DNA of 61,780 nucleotides from Haplomitrium mnioides (Eukaryota; Marchantiophyta; Haplomitriopsida; Calobryales), in the NCBI GenBank assembly GCA_049999725.1, contig JBNGIS010035738.1, forward strand, positions 1 to 61,780, written 5' to 3'. Positions 46,173-58,929 of this stretch are shown here, one piece after another (the stretch's first letter is position 1; each line of letters begins with the position of its first letter). The translations under genes were made by a program, and so were the position numbers. The notes under the pieces are model-generated. The model searched no databases. It was not told the DNA's origin and worked only from the letters and a program-made list of their open reading frames with translations.

Positions 46173-47880
46173 GCAGCAATGGCACTGGATTTTGAAATGG
46201 GAAGAGAAATCTCTAGCTCAAAGCATCATTTGCTCTTCTTTGTGGAGTTGGCACAATGTTCTTATTGCATTCAAGTGGGTGGAGTGCGTGTGGATAATAT
46301 TGTAAGGAGAAGTGTATTCCCTTTGTGTTTGCCTTATCGTGGCCTAAAGCAAGGACTCAGCTAGTACATGCGCAACAAAAACATTCAGAAGAGGAATTTA
46401 ACATCACCCTAGAGTGTGGCAGCACAACAAATAGAGAATATCATCAAGTTAGTAGTGCCAGAAATCTCTCTAGAGGTGGAAGACCCCGCAAGTGATCAAG
46501 CATACTTCCTGGGATACTTTTGCAATCGATCTTTGTTTTAGCGCATTGGTTTCTTTGTCAACTTAAGGAGGGATGCAGAGTTAAGATCGGTTGTAGTAGG
46601 TTCTGCTCATAAACAAGAAGGGAGAAAATTTCCTTATTAAGAGGGTTATATTGATATATAGGTGGTCTGTTTTCTATGTTATGCACTAGATTTGCTAAAG
46701 GAAAATCGTTCAAAGGGATATTGTTTGAAATTGGGTGTGTTGGCCATTGAACCATTGTTGTGGAACATAATCCATTGCACAAGGATGAGCTTAAAGCAAG
46801 TTCATGAGGCAACAGACATGAGTCCAAGGTAGAGCTGCAGATATTTCTTACAGAGCAAGACAAAAAAGTTTCAAGCAACAGCCACAATCATTTCTACATA
46901 GGCTCTTCATTTCAAGAAATTCTAGTTTTGGTCAAAGATACTTTGTCAACATTCAATTCTTCCATTGGGAAATTTTTGTGAAGTGTTACAAAAATTTTGA
47001 AAGAGGGAAATTAGAGCAAAAGCTATGTATTCTTGATCAGCAAGTTACAGAGTGGACATTGTGCTTTGACACAAATCAAGAAGAATCTACTTGGGAGAGA
47101 AAAAAATTTGCTATAGAAGATAGATTTGCTGGAGTGCAGATGTGTGAGGAGGCTCTGTTTTGAGTTGAAGGTAAATTTGGTTTGAGTCATGAATTCAAAA
47201 AAGTGAGACTAGAGTTCCACATATCAACGTAGTAAGCTCTGTTTGCAGATAAAGAGTAGAAAAAACCAAGACAAAATATTGCAGAAGAGAGTGTTATGTT
47301 TAGAGTTGACAGGACAACCTTGGGATGACTAAGAGGAGGGCCATATTTTGTTTGCAAGTGAGATGTTCATAAGAGACCTACTGCCATAAGTCTAGTTGCA
47401 AAATAGAGGAGAGGTAGTTGAACACTAATCAAAATAAAAATAGAATTTTAAGAGAAAAATAAATTAAAAAAACCAAAATTTCTGAATTCAAAGAGAGGCT
47501 GAACCAGACCATCTGCTGAGTAGTGCAAGGGTGGTAGGAGTCCACCAGCATGCTCCTAGGGCGCAGGCTACTTGGAAGTCTAGACTTTTGCTGAAGTGAA
47601 GTAGGAAAGTCTGAAAACTTGTTTGCAAAAAATTGAAGATCGGTTTGCGGTGCTCAGAAGAAGAGCGATAATATTTTGTTCTAGCTTGTTGTCAATTTTG
47701 TTTCTAAGTTGAGAAGAAGACTAGTCGACTAGGATTGGCAAGCAAAGTGTACCCTATCTAGAGAAGAAGAGAGGGTCACTTGTGCTGATTTGCACATATC
47801 AACTGACTTGCGGGCAAGTGGTTGAGTGGTGACAACATAACTTGAAAGCTTTGAGTGAGTTCAGCTGAGTGGAGGTCAAC
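46173..47880 (+). other. Presumed leader of element E, third segment
   Basis: No open gene longer than about 70 codons and nothing recognisable. It leads directly into the gag start at 47881, which is why I read it as the 5' untranslated region of that gypsy element. Confidence 0.4.
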
Positions 47881-49390
47881 ATGAAGCCAAGGAGTGGAAG
47901 GCTACAATACGGGTACACTCGCAGTGGCATACAGTTTCAACCTCCAATAGGAGCGACTCAACAGCTGGTAAGTGACAAAGACATCAGACGAAGAGGAGGA
48001 AACTCTTTCTAACACTCAAGTACATTCCCCTTTGTCATGGGATATGGATGAGATGTATGGGGTCACAAAAGAGCCAAGGAGATTCTATGGTCTAGTAGGC
48101 ACTATTGGTTTAGATGATTTCATCCAAGAATTTGACACTTGGTGTGATCTGCAAACATTGCGGAACTCTACTTTGTTTACACCTTTCATGACATAGAAAG
48201 GTCTGTTTTAGCACTTGGAAGAGCCACTCATGGATGACTACCATGAATTCCGATGTGCTCATTTGATTGAGATTGAGGAGTGGAGATAGTATTGGTAACC
48301 CAATTACGTCTCCATTTCCTATGGTGAAGGGGCAAGTGCCAATTACCCTGTGACCCATACATCATCCTTTGGTAGCACTAGCCACAACATTGGTGCTTCA
48401 GAGGTAGGAGGAGTTTTTAGTAAAAAAGTTTCAGTCACTACAACAAAGAGTGGAGGGATTCCATTGTTTAACAATGTGGTTGAGCTTCTGAGATAGAATT
48501 ACCAGGACCTGAGGACGGATAAGTTGAAGGGTCTTCAAGAGTTCCAACGCAAAACTAGAGAGAGCTTGAAGAAAGCCTACACCAGGATGAGAAGGCTCAT
48601 CAATGTCACAAAGGAGGTGACAAAGGCTCAAGCTGTCCAAATCTGGTGTTCCATTCTTGATAAGGATTTGATGAGAAGAGTGAGAGATGCCACTCTTCTT
48701 AGGGATTCTAATCCCACTCTAGCTATTGTGTTCACATTGTTAGAGCATATTGACCTCAATTTGCCAAATGAGAGAGTAGTCAGTGCTGGTTTTTAGAAGG
48801 AAGTGCCAAAATCAGGGTCTCCAACCACATCCACATTGCAATTTGCACCACGGAAGGTCTAGAAGGCTAGGGAATAGTCAAGAGAATAGAAGGCATTGCC
48901 GTCTTATGCAAGTCAGTAGCTATGCTATTGGACTTGTGGTAGAGATCATTTGCAAAAGCTATGTCTAGAGGCAAAGAAACCACAAGTAGCGTGTTCTAGA
49001 GATGCAGGTGCGGCAAGCCAACAACAATGTGACCACTGTGGAGTTATGCATCACGTTAGAGACAGATGTTTTTTTGCTTCACTTGGAGCTGCAATGAGGA
49101 GAAGCTTGCACATGTGAGCAAGGTAGAGACAGGCAAGGTGGTCATGGTCACAGAGCATCACGAGCTGGGAGAGCTAGGGTTGGTGCTCCAACCACTACTG
49201 TGGATCTAAAGGATGCTATGATCACACAGTTGGATCAACAGTTAGCTGCCATGACTACATCACAAGCGAGGTTCAACTCTAGAGCTGAAGCCTCCACGTC
49301 ATATGGAGCTGATAAAGGTTTAGCTAGCATGGGATTTATGTTTGGGAAAACCCATGTTGATGCGTTTGTGCAGTGACCAGAGCAAAAGGC
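47881..49390 (+). pseudogene. Element E gag with two zinc knuckles
   Basis: Starts MKPRSGRLQYGYTRSG at 47881 and shifts frame near 47980. It then reads MYGVTKEPRRFYGLVGTIGL, FIQEFDTWCDLQTLRNSTLF, LEEPLMDDYHEFRCAHLIEI, KLKGLQEFQRKTRESLKKAY and RVRDATLLRDSNPTLAIVF, a Ty3/gypsy capsid. Two knuckle-like motifs follow: CYWTCGRDHLQKLC (about 48923-48964, spacing off by one) and CDHCGVMHHVRDRC (49028-49069, canonical CX2CX4HX4C). Stops (TAG/TGA) and frameshifts make it dead. Homology fades near 49390, where the D1 sequence begins. This gag is unrelated in sequence to those of chromoviruses A-C. Confidence 0.78.
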
Positions 49391-50749
49391 AAGGCTCTTA
49401 AGCCTTGGAGAGTAGCCGTGACGCAGATTTCATCAAAGAAATCCAGGAATGAGTAATTTTTGAGAATTTTTAATGAAAAATAGTCTTGGGGAGAGCTTAA
49501 AAGATGGGAAAATTTGACAAAATCTTTGTTTGGGAGGCTTTGGAAGATGTTAATACAACATCAGTGTGAGAGCATAGTTTCTGACAGAAGGTCAGAAACA
49601 GCTTGAAGGAGTCTCTTTTGCGCGGTGGAGTGAGAGGAAAACGGTAAAGCTTCAAGTTTTGGGCTAATAAGTGTAAAGTTGTAGAATATAAGGACCAAAG
49701 GATATTTTGGGATGTAGTGGAAAAGGAGAGAAGGCTGATCTACAAGGAAGTGATTTATTTTTGTGAAGGAAAAAAAAAATTGTTTTGTAAAACTAATCTA
49801 AGTATTGAGGGCCAGCTAGCCCCTATCTATCTATTTCTATTATAGGTGTTGGTGGACAGCTTGCCCAGGAGCCAGGTGAAGAGTATCAATAGAAGCTAGT
49901 GCTCTAAACTAGGTCCGCCTAGGGGTAGGGAAGTTAAGCAGTGGCCTTACACCCATGTGGGGCTGCCTCTCGAAAGGAAGGAAGTGTGAAATTCTTATAT
50001 ATGGCTTCTAAGTTATGACAAAAGACTTATGGGACAAAATGCAGCTACGGGGTTTGACGAGCTCGCGGGAGAAGGATGATCGGTTGATGTGCGAAGGAAG
50101 AAATGATTTGCGAAGAATAGAGGATCTGAGATGGAATGGAAGCTCTACGAATGAAAGGTAGGATTGATCTGTGTTGAAGGCCTTTGAAGTAATCGAATGT
50201 TGTGATAAAATTTAAGGAATAAATCTGCGAAATGAATTGCTTAAGAAGACGATCCTGTTGACGGAGTTCTCTGATGACGAATGAAAGGATGTTACGATGA
50301 AGGTTTCTTAATTCTTTTCCCTGAACGGTGATGATTTTCTAGGACAAAGCCTGGTGTTGAAGTAAGTATAAAGAAAGAGGTCCACGGAAATGATCCTGCG
50401 GAAAGTGATTAGCTACAAGGGAGAAATTGTATTGCAAAGGAATTGAAGTGAAAGAAGAGTGAGAAGGTTTGCATGAAGAAGATTCTTGGTGAAGAGAAGG
50501 TATGTGATGATCGGGAGATGAAAGGGAAATCTGTACGTGAGAGCTTGATGCGGAAAATTTTATGGAAAGGAAGTCAATTGAGCAAAAATCGATCAGACCG
50601 GCGACGGAAGCGATTGACGATGAGATGTTGCTATGCAAAGAGCGTTTGAATAAGGTGGAAATCGATCGAGCTACTGCACGATCAGGTGGAAATAAATTTT
50701 AAAGGAATAAGAATGATTTTGAAAGCGAGCGGAAGAAGATCCAAAGGGT

Positions 50750-51080
50750 CCATGGTCCGAAGGAGGTGTCGGAGCTATGCCTTCCGAAGTGGGGTGCCCC
50801 AGTTAAGGGGGTTCCGATGAGTGTCTGTGTGGGGTTCTGAAGTGGAGGTCCCCTGTTTAAATGGTTTCGAGAGGCGTTCTGAAGTGGGGATCCTTGGTTA
50901 GGAAGGTGTCGTTCCAAAGTGTTCGACGGAAGGATAATTGGCGAAATAGCACCTAAGCGAAGCGGTGATGGATGAAACGACAACTTGTCGGTGTTTTGTG
51001 TGATAAGGATTGCTGCGGAAAATTGAGCGAGGAGAGAAGTTTGAAGGACGAATTGGTGATTTATCGTGGTTTCAGTATGG
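50750..51080 (+). repeat. Hairpin modules of D1
   Basis: Three units read CCGAAGTGGGGTGCCCC..., TCTGAAGTGGAGGTCCCC... and TCTGAAGTGGGGATCC, each followed by GTTTAAATGG/GGTTAGGAAGG-like text and a TTCCGA or TTTCGA. They match 34590-35080 and 61655-61740. A following segment near 51050 (GAATTGGTGATTTATCGTGG) is a single decayed unit of the 48-50-bp array. Confidence 0.7.
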
Positions 51081-52668
51081 AAGTTAAACTGAAAGTTTGA
51101 AAGTTTGAAAGGGCGAAACAACTACTTGGTGCAAGTTGAAAAGTTGAAAAGTTTGAAATTGAGGGGAAAGGAAGTGAAGAGTTAGTGAAAGTTCGAAAAT
51201 AAGCATAAGAACAATTGCTAGTGATTTGTTCTTATGGCAAACAAAGTTAGTTTAAGTTAGTGAAAGCGAGTTGTTTAGTTTAAGAACACACTGTGAGTTG
51301 TTAGTTCTTATTGGAAACTTAATGAGGAAAAGTTAGCACGTAGAGAAGTAAGTTAGTTTGGTTTGGAATTAGTGTGACTATTATTGTCAGTTGAGTAGGA
51401 CAAGGGGTATAAGCTTGTTGGCGAGCTCCTGTTCTATGGGTTGTCTCATTGTACATGTGTGCTTCAAATAAAGTTTATGAAATTCTTGTCTGTGATGTCC
51501 CTTGCTCTGGTTGTTGATTGCAAATTTATGAGGAGAAGTTTGATAAAGGAATAAGGAATTGAAGTTAGAGTTGATTGGTGAATGTTTTGCAGGTTTGCAA
51601 TTGAAGAAGTCAGTCAGATTGCATTAGAGAAGTGCATGTCAGGGGGTACCTGAGTGTGTTCTGCTGGTGGGTTTGGGTTTTGAAGCTCCAAATTGTGATT
51701 TGTGGGAGGTTCAATGGCAAATCAATTCTGCTTTAAGCTTTGTTCAGTTCTATATGTGTATGTGTGTTAGTTTGTTAAATTTTAAAGAGAGAACCTTATG
51801 TGATTCTCTAGTTAGTGGATATTGGTTGGTGGGTTGCAATAGAGCAAGGAGTGCTTAGATTTGTGTGTGCCTATGGAATAGGTGGGCATTTCACAAGCAA
51901 ACAGAGTAGTGGGTTGTTGGAGGAACAACAAGTGGATGTGAGATCAGGAGGGTCGTTCCATAGCTGAGTTCTCAACATCAAGCTTTGGGATATATTGGGT
52001 TGGAGTGGTCTCAGTATCCAGTTTGAGGGAAGTGAGGTGAAGTAATGAAGGTAGGCACTGGAGTGTTGGTTTGAGAGTTTCAAGCAAGTTGGGTAACTGG
52101 TTGCTTGGAAACTTCTCTGATACAACTCAGGTTTAAAATCAGCCTATACATCAGCTTTCTTATCCTAGAAGTGTCAGTCATACAGTTTGAGTAATTCTTG
52201 GCTTTTGTTCTACTGTATTGAGTAGTAGAAGTGGTTTGTGTGTATGGTTTTGTGGAGGAAGGGTGGTCAAACCTAGAGTGGAGAGAGATCCATCTTTGAA
52301 CTGATAGAGTGCAGTTTCAGAACTCTATAAAGAATTTGGAAAGTTGGTAAAAGTGAATTAAGAGCAGATTTTTATATAGATCTTGCGTGGTTTGATCTCA
52401 AGTTGTTCTTTTTGGGGCTAGAGTGCCACTGCTATGCTACGACAATTGGATTTTGGATGAGCAAAATTTGTTTCTGGTTCTTAAATATGTGAGTCCGAAG
52501 AGGATTTCAGGAACAATTTGGAAGAGCGGAGTTGGATTTAAGTCAGAAGTGGCTTTAGAAGTTTCCCAATGGTCAGATACATTTCTGATTTCGGATTTGG
52601 GAGGGCGCAATATGTTGTTATTATGAAATCAAGTTGTTGAATAGTTCCTTGGAGGGTTAAAGTGTTCG

Positions 52669-54920
52669 TTGCTTTCAAACAAGGAAATCATGCCAAGGAG
52701 AGTGCGGAGAGTCTTAAGAGCCAAAGAAAGACGAGTCGCTACACAAAGATCGGAGAGGAAGAAGCTATTGTTCGAATCAGTAGTGCCATCAAAGAGAAGC
52801 CCTGTGGAAGTGCTTTCGACAAAGGAGATGAAGGCAAAGGATCTAAAGGGTGATGGGGAGTTTGTGCCTATGGGGCCGGTGAAGAGTCCCCATATTCTTA
52901 GGATTTCCTATGATCTGAGGAAAGTTCTCAAGTGTCGAGGACTCTGGAAGTTTGTGGGGTGTATTTGGGATCATAACTTGAAAAGTATGATCAGCCAAAG
53001 AAATTTCAAAAAGGTGGAGGTAGTGGCTCGAGAGTTGGTGTTCTCCTTTCGAGGAGAATTTGTGCATTATTCGGAAGAAGCAGTGCAGAAGATATATCAG
53101 CTTCCCGAAGCCGATGCCCCAGAAGTAAGGCTGAAGCAAGATGGGCATTTAGCCTATCTTTGCCTTGATCTATCTGTAACCAACGACGGTTACAAAATTC
53201 AGGAAATTACAGATCCCTTGTTGCAAGAACTTGTGCAAGTGTTTGGCACAATTCTTTTCTAGCCAAAGCCCAGACATGTGACCAAGACAAATTTATTTGT
53301 CTTATTGAATGCGTGGAGAGGGCATATCAAGGAGATGGCGCAATTTATTTATAGTAGAATCTTGATGTATTTTCGGATCAATTGGGAGAAGAGCCTAGTA
53401 ATTTGGTACACTTCGTTTATCTTACACCATATGGAGGCTAACGGAGTATACACTCATGAAGAGAGGGATTTCTTGGAGAAGGATCAGAGAACTATGTCAA
53501 AAGAAATTGTATGGGAGGATAGAGTCCCAAACAAACCAGAAAGGAAGCCCTAGAAAACGCCGTCGGTTGAGCCCATTCCAAGAGAGAGAGTAGAAATGAG
53601 AATTTCCGATTCACCTTATCTAAAACCTCAAAAGAGGGCAAAAAACGGAGTTGAAAGGAATGCCTAAGGAAAGTCCAGCAGGAGTTTGAGGGAAGACGAC
53701 AGAGGAAATGATGGTCTACCCCTTGGCTTGTCGGAAGCCAAGAGGGGGTCGAACAATTGAGATGATTGATCTTCAAGAAGGAAGTGCGGATTGGAGCAGA
53801 ACTTTGAAACAATTGACACCCAACGCATGATCCAAAACAAAGGCAAGGTAGCAGGGGCTTCTTTGGATCCAAAGTGGGATTCCATGGCAAGTTCAGCAGT
53901 AGTACTAGAAGCATTTGCAGAAGCGAGAGTGGAGGAATCTGATGTAGTGCTTCTAGAGGTGGAAAATGGAAGATCGGGAGAGGGTCTCTTACATCCCATT
54001 GAAATTCCAATTGCGGCAGAGGTAAACCTTGCAAGGGTGGACCCATTGGAAGAGGAAGATGAAGAGTCTAGTGGTAAGGAGGAGAACCTAAAGTCTACTT
54101 TGGAGGAGTCTTTCGAGGATCCTCCGGTGATTCAAAGGAGAGGAAAAGAGATAGCACGAGAATTCGATATAGAATCAAAAAATTGGGCAAGCACATACGA
54201 GCTTCTAAGGCAAAAGATGGAGCTTAAAGAAAGTAGATTGGAAGGACTAATCCGAGAGGAAAGGGAAACCTCCAAAATACTTCGAAAATCCCTAGCGCAG
54301 ATGCAAAGGGAGAAGGAGCGGGATATTGGGGATTTACATCACGTAGGTGCTTTGAAGAAGAAAGTAGCGGCATTGGAAGCTTTGCTAAAGCAGAGAGAAG
54401 AGAGTTTTCTTATTCAGAAGGAGAAAAGTTCTAAGGTGACAAAAGAGCTTGAGGAAGAAAGAGGGAGGAGTCAGCAACTCTTTGGAGAAAAGGCATTGCT
54501 CCAGTCTGAGGCTTGTAAATTGATCAGTGAAATGGCGAGTATGGAGGCACAGAAGCAGACACATGAGGAGAAGGACTGGGTGAGGCTATACAGACTCTCC
54601 AGATGTCGAAGTTCATTCAAGAAAACAGGGCCAATACCCTACAGCAGAAGTTGGCGGTATGGCAGAAGGGTTTTTTGGAAAGAGAGAAGAGGGAATTTTT
54701 GGAGAACCTCTTGAAGGCAGCTTGTGATGCAATGGGGTTAAAGCAAATGTGGGATAAAGTGCAGCAAGGGCAGAACCAGACCTTGGATCGAATGGATGTG
54801 AGTATGCAAAGGCTGGTCTTTGACTTGGATGAGGCGAATCAGGAAGTAGCCAACTTACGAGAACAGTTAGCAGCATTGGAAGAGAGTAGATACTTTGAAG
54901 TAACTTGGGATTTATTTTGA
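52669..54920 (+). pseudogene. D1 extra ORF: plant-transposon-protein-like domain plus coiled coil
   Basis: The first open part (52669-53262) has GLWKFVGCIWDHNLKSMI, VARELVFSFRGEFVHYSEEA and VQKIYQLPEADAPEVRL. Its layout resembles the 'putative plant transposon protein' domain found in extra ORFs of plant LTR elements. It continues after a stop (53278-53553, LLNAWRGHIKEMAQFIYSRI). A second part (53791-54714) has acidic stretches (DPLEEEDEESSGKEEN) and a long heptad-rich coiled coil (about 54180-54590, KKKVAALEALLKQREESF). It shifts frame near 54600 into 54603-54920 (LDEANQEVANLREQLAALEE). No catalytic residues. The domain name is by pattern only. Confidence 0.6.
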
Positions 54921-56657
54921 GTAAATTTGTCTGAAGAGATTTTAAAGTTACCTTAGGTTAGAAAGGTCCTCTTGTCGATTCAGAAGTGTCATTTCGGGAA
55001 TTCCAAATTTGTATAAGTCTCCTCATGACTTTAAACTGAGGGTTGCTTTTGTTGATTTTTGAAGTGGTGGCTGTCTCGGTTGCCATATGCTAAGTAAAGA
55101 ATTCTTTAGAGAAGATTTCGAATTGTATAAAGATTGTATTCTGTCCTCTGATCTAGAGTAAGGAAGAGAATTCGCCTAAGCATGAACAAAAGGGGAATCT
55201 GTTCTGGATGTGGGAAGAGGAACTTAATCTGATTTCCTTCTTGTTAATGTGAATTCGCAAATTGTTCTGGTGAAAGAAGGCAGATTCGGCTTAAGCTTTT
55301 CGGAAATAGCCTTTGAATTGATTATGTGTTAAAAATCAGCAAAGTTACCCAAGAAGGGAGACAATGCGGTAGGGAGGCGCATCTTGAGCCAGCGTAGGGC
55401 CTACCTGATCGCATGTGGTAAGTAGAAGCCTTGTTAAATATGCAAGAGAGAGAGAGAGGAAAAGAGTGGTGAGAATTAGCCTTGTAGACCGACGGGTTAA
55501 TGAGGTTAAGTTCTAGTTAACGGACTGGGAATCACTGCGAGAATTTCTAATCTTTGCTCAAGGTGCGAGTATCAAATTCAAGAGCTGTAGTGTAACTAGA
55601 TACGAGAGAGCGAAGAGTGAGAGGAAGAGTATAGGAGAGCCAAAAGAAGCTGCTCCTTAGTTCTTGTGATTTGCAAGGGAGAAAACAGATTTCTTGTTGG
55701 ATGCACGAGAATAAATACAACACAAAATTGTGGAAGTTGAAGTTTAGAAGAGCGAACGCGGATACAAGATTAGCGGGATCCAAAGTATCGGAAGGACGCG
55801 TGTCGAGTGCGACGGGTATAGCGGAAGTTGACGCTAGGAGAGTCAAAAATCGGATTCAAAGTAGATCCAGTTCGAGTTTGAAGAAGAGATAATTTAGAAG
55901 TCCAAAGGGATCAGCGGAACGACGGTCAAGCTTCTAGGTGGAAAACGACATCGGACAGTGAGGTTCCGAAGTGTACTTTTGTTGTGTAGCGGAGAGAAGT
56001 CGAGGTGGGTGTTAGTAGAGTTGTTGGTTAGCGGTATAGTCAACGTACGGAGGAACGTGCAAGGAAGTACAAGTCGGTTAAGCTTCCTAGTTGATTGCGG
56101 CGACAGACGACTGGTGGAACCAAGTCCTAAGCAGAGCTTTGGAGGTGGCGATTGAAACCAAAAGCAATGCTTTGGAAGGGGTTATCTAACTTATTTGAAT
56201 CCGTAGAGGAATTTTGGAGTCCAATTTTGAGCCTGTGGAATCCGGTTGTGAACCTTGGATTGTCCTAGATGTTTAAAGGAAAGATTTTGTTGAGAAATAG
56301 AGCAATTTTGTCTCAAATCTTTGTCCTCCCCGAGTAAAAGAACCTGGAGAAGGATAAATTTTACATTGTAGGGATTCCTCGATTACTATATGAGATTTTT
56401 GGCATTGTTGCCGAGGAGGCAAACGGGTTAGTGATAAGATTGTCTTTGCTTCTCAGAGGCAATCATGAGGAATAAATCGAGATAATCCATGTAAGTTCTC
56501 TACCATATGTCTAGAGTACCTTGGGATTCTAGCACTCATCTTGGATATGAAAGAAGACTAGAAAGACAGTTGGCTAGAGAAGAAAGGCAAAGGAAAAGGG
56601 ATATCTAGAGGCAAGCGTGGATTGAATTGAGAAGGGCTTTACAGTTCAGTACCTCAG
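54921..56657 (+). other. Untranslated stretch of D1
   Basis: No convincing coding. It contains a short (GA)n run at about 55447-55460 and purine-rich sequence similar in style to D0. Confidence 0.4.
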
Positions 56658-56989
56658 TTGGAAGTGGGGAAGGAACATCTGTTTGGGAGTGAGTTCGTGA
56701 TATTGAAGGAAGAGTGTCTAAGTCCAAAGAGGAGGGTCAGATCCGTTGCTTTGAAGGAAGGGGATCACCCTTCGAGGGAATTTCCGAATCCTTTGTTTGT
56801 GGCAAGACCATTCTCAGATCCGTCCTCAAAGTTGGAAGAAAGTACTCTGCCTGGTTCGCCGAGAGGGGGAGGAGGAGGAGGATCTCCAAGAGGATCTCCA
56901 AGTCCCATAGTAGGACAGACTCAGATGGCTACCCCAATAAAGACTCGTTTGAAATATTTTTTATTTCAGAGGAAACAAAGGAGGAGATG

Positions 56990-57760
56990 CGGTGGATCTA
57001 TTCATAGATCGGTTCCATTCTGTGTCGAATGCTAATGAAGAAGATTTAGATGCGGACCGACTTAGGATTCTACCAGGATTGCTGAGCCACTTAGCACAGA
57101 AGTGGTATGCATCCTTGAATCTAGGATCCAAAGCCACTTATCCTTTGTTGAGGGCCGCTCTATTAAAGCATTTTTGAGATATAGGGTATGAATCTTGAGT
57201 AATGGCTGACTTGTTATGGATCAAACGAACAAAGAGAATGTCTTTAAGAAAGTATACTCAAGAAGTTAAGAGATTGGCATCAAAGTTCGATCCACCACAA
57301 GGAGATTTTTTTTTGTTGGAAACCTATATTAAAGGATTAGCCCCCTCGATGCAGAGGTACTGCAGGTAATAGAAGCTAGTCACAGTACAAGATGCAATTG
57401 AAGCGGCGAAGACTTTTGAGCTTTCCAACCAAAATATTGAGTCAAAAATTGGAGCTTTTATCAGGGAAGATAAGAAGGGAAAGAAGATGATGGTAAAGCC
57501 TCCATAGTGAATTGAGTTGACAAATTTGGTGAGAACTACTTCTATGTATATGACTTAGGCTTCTAGAGATATGGAGAGATCAATCAAAGTGGAGAGGAGT
57601 GCGTCTTCAGCTATGGAGATAGCCAGGTTAGTGGTACATAAGCCATTGTTTTCAGCTATGGATGTGTTGACCACATAAGCCACACTATTTGAAGTGTTAA
57701 GGTTGGCGGCCACATTATGTGGGGAGACTTAAGGTGCTACTTCGAGTATGCACATAAGAC
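56990..57760 (+). pseudogene. D1 gag (retrotransposon gag family)
   Basis: MDLFIDRFHSVSNANEEDLD, LPGLLSHLAQKWYASLNLGS, YPLLRAALLKHF, stop, then LRKYTQEVKRLASKFDPP, YIKGLAPSMQRYCR, stop and VQDAIEAAKTFELSN. This layout (DAVDLF..RF, LPG.L..LA..WY.SL, L..Y..E..RLASKF, YI.GL) is the classical Ty3/gypsy retrotrans_gag domain. Upstream (56520-56990) an arginine- and serine-rich segment may be its N-terminus. No zinc knuckle found. Confidence 0.7.
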
Positions 57761-57825
57761 CTATGAGTAGAGAAATTGAGGTACGCGCCTCTACATCTGA
57801 AGGTGAGATGACCACCTTCATCTCA

Positions 57826-58110
57826 TAAAACATTATAAGACTCATCCTTGGTGAGTATGTCTCGAGCGCTCACTTATGAGCTATCTATGGGTTGATCAAC
57901 TTGCACTCTAAGCTTGATCTCTCCACATATGATATGTTGTATGGGTGAAGGTCCTTCTAATGAAGTCTAGATTGGAAAAGGGCAAATCTCCACATCTCCT
58001 GACCTCAATCCCAATCCTTGCACATCTCACTTGTCTAACATCAAAGGTTGTGCACTTGTATCCAATGGCACTCTTGTTGGCTTGTACACCATACTTGCAG
58101 AACCCACACA
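57826..58110 (-). pseudogene. Element E retropepsin segment, inverted
   Basis: On the minus strand: VYKPTRVPLDTSAQPLMLDK, stop, DVQGLGLRSGDVEICPFPI, TSLEGPSPIQHIICGEIKLR and RDILTKDESYNVL. DTSAQPLML corresponds to the D[ST]GA active-site motif of gypsy aspartic proteases, followed by the usual spacing to the flap region. It lies opposite to the rest of element E. Its end LTKDESYNVL is repeated in plus orientation at 58215-58244, so the inversion is bounded by a 30-bp perfect inverted repeat. Confidence 0.7.
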
Positions 58111-58915
58111 AGTAAAAAAAAAACACCACTCTGATTGTCAATAGACACCACATTTAGTTTGAATCTTGTTCTCTCAAATGTTGGTCAGGCTGAGAGACAT
58201 CTGAAGGTGAGATGACTCACCAAGGATGAGTCTTATAATGTTTTGGTGGGGTGTACAGTGCTATATTCCATAGGATTCACTACTGATTTTTGGGATGAGG
58301 TAGTGTCCAATCAGTCTAGATGGCAATCTGGAGAGGCACGATTGAGCAAGTTGCTTGTTGGATTCAATGGACTAGCTGGGGGTCCACTATCACATCATAT
58401 GACATTGTTAGTATTTTGTGGGGTGATAACCGACTACTTTGACTCGTTGGAAGGGAATGCATATGCAACCGACATTCCTTTCATTGATGAGACGTCTCCA
58501 AAGTTTACAAAGCCAACATTGTCGTCAAGTGAAGTGATTCCTATGAGTGGAAGCAAAGAGAGGTTGTGGCAGTTACAAACATCTAGACTAGTTGAAGATT
58601 CTTGGCAGGATGGATTTGTGCTATATCTTGTATTGGATGGTTTTGTCACACCTGAACCTATGAATTTCTTACCATTAAGTACTATGCTCACTTCATGGTA
58701 GTATCTTGATGATGGTACTTGTTTATTGGAGTTGTTTGGAGGCATTAGTACAAGGTCAGCTATTGTGCTCCAAGCAAGGATTCCAACTCGGTGGTGTTTG
58801 TATGTGGAGAAAGGTGAGATCACCCGTAGAATCTCCTTGAGGTATGTGGCGCTTAGATTTTGTGAGTCTGGATTGATGGGAAGGTACTTGTTGTGCCTAA
58901 GCCAATGCAACGTCT
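58111..58915 (+). pseudogene. Element E protease tail and cytosine-C5-methyltransferase N-terminus
   Basis: Plus-strand LSIDTTFSLNLVLSNVGQAE, HLKVR, TGA, LTKDESYNVLVGCTVLYSIG is a second retropepsin C-terminal segment. Then come ITDYFDSLEGNAYATDIPFI and SRLVEDSWQDGFVLYLVLDG. After a stop, DDGTCLLELFGGISTRSAIV then LQARIPTRWCLYVEKGEITR. ELFGGIST is C5-methyltransferase motif I (SAM-binding, normally F.G.G) and YVEKGE fits motif II. The catalytic PC motif IV and everything after it are missing, because sequence jumps at about 58915 to integrase. Such elements would use SAM to methylate DNA, but this copy cannot. The call rests on motifs I and II plus context. Confidence 0.62.
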
Positions 58916-58929
58916 TGCACTAGTATGCT

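Larger units (their letters stand above)
49400..57790 (+). mobile_element. D-family LTR element D1 (boundaries approximate)
   Basis: This large block separates the gag and pol halves of element E. It has, in order, GAGGGCCAGCTAGCCCC (49807), hairpin modules (50750-50930), an AATAAA-like CTTCAAATAAAGTTTATG (51467), a long extra ORF (52669-54920) and a second, different gag (56990-57760). No RT, RNase H or integrase is seen, so it is non-autonomous or truncated at its 3' side. Neither edge shows a target duplication that I can prove. Confidence 0.6.
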
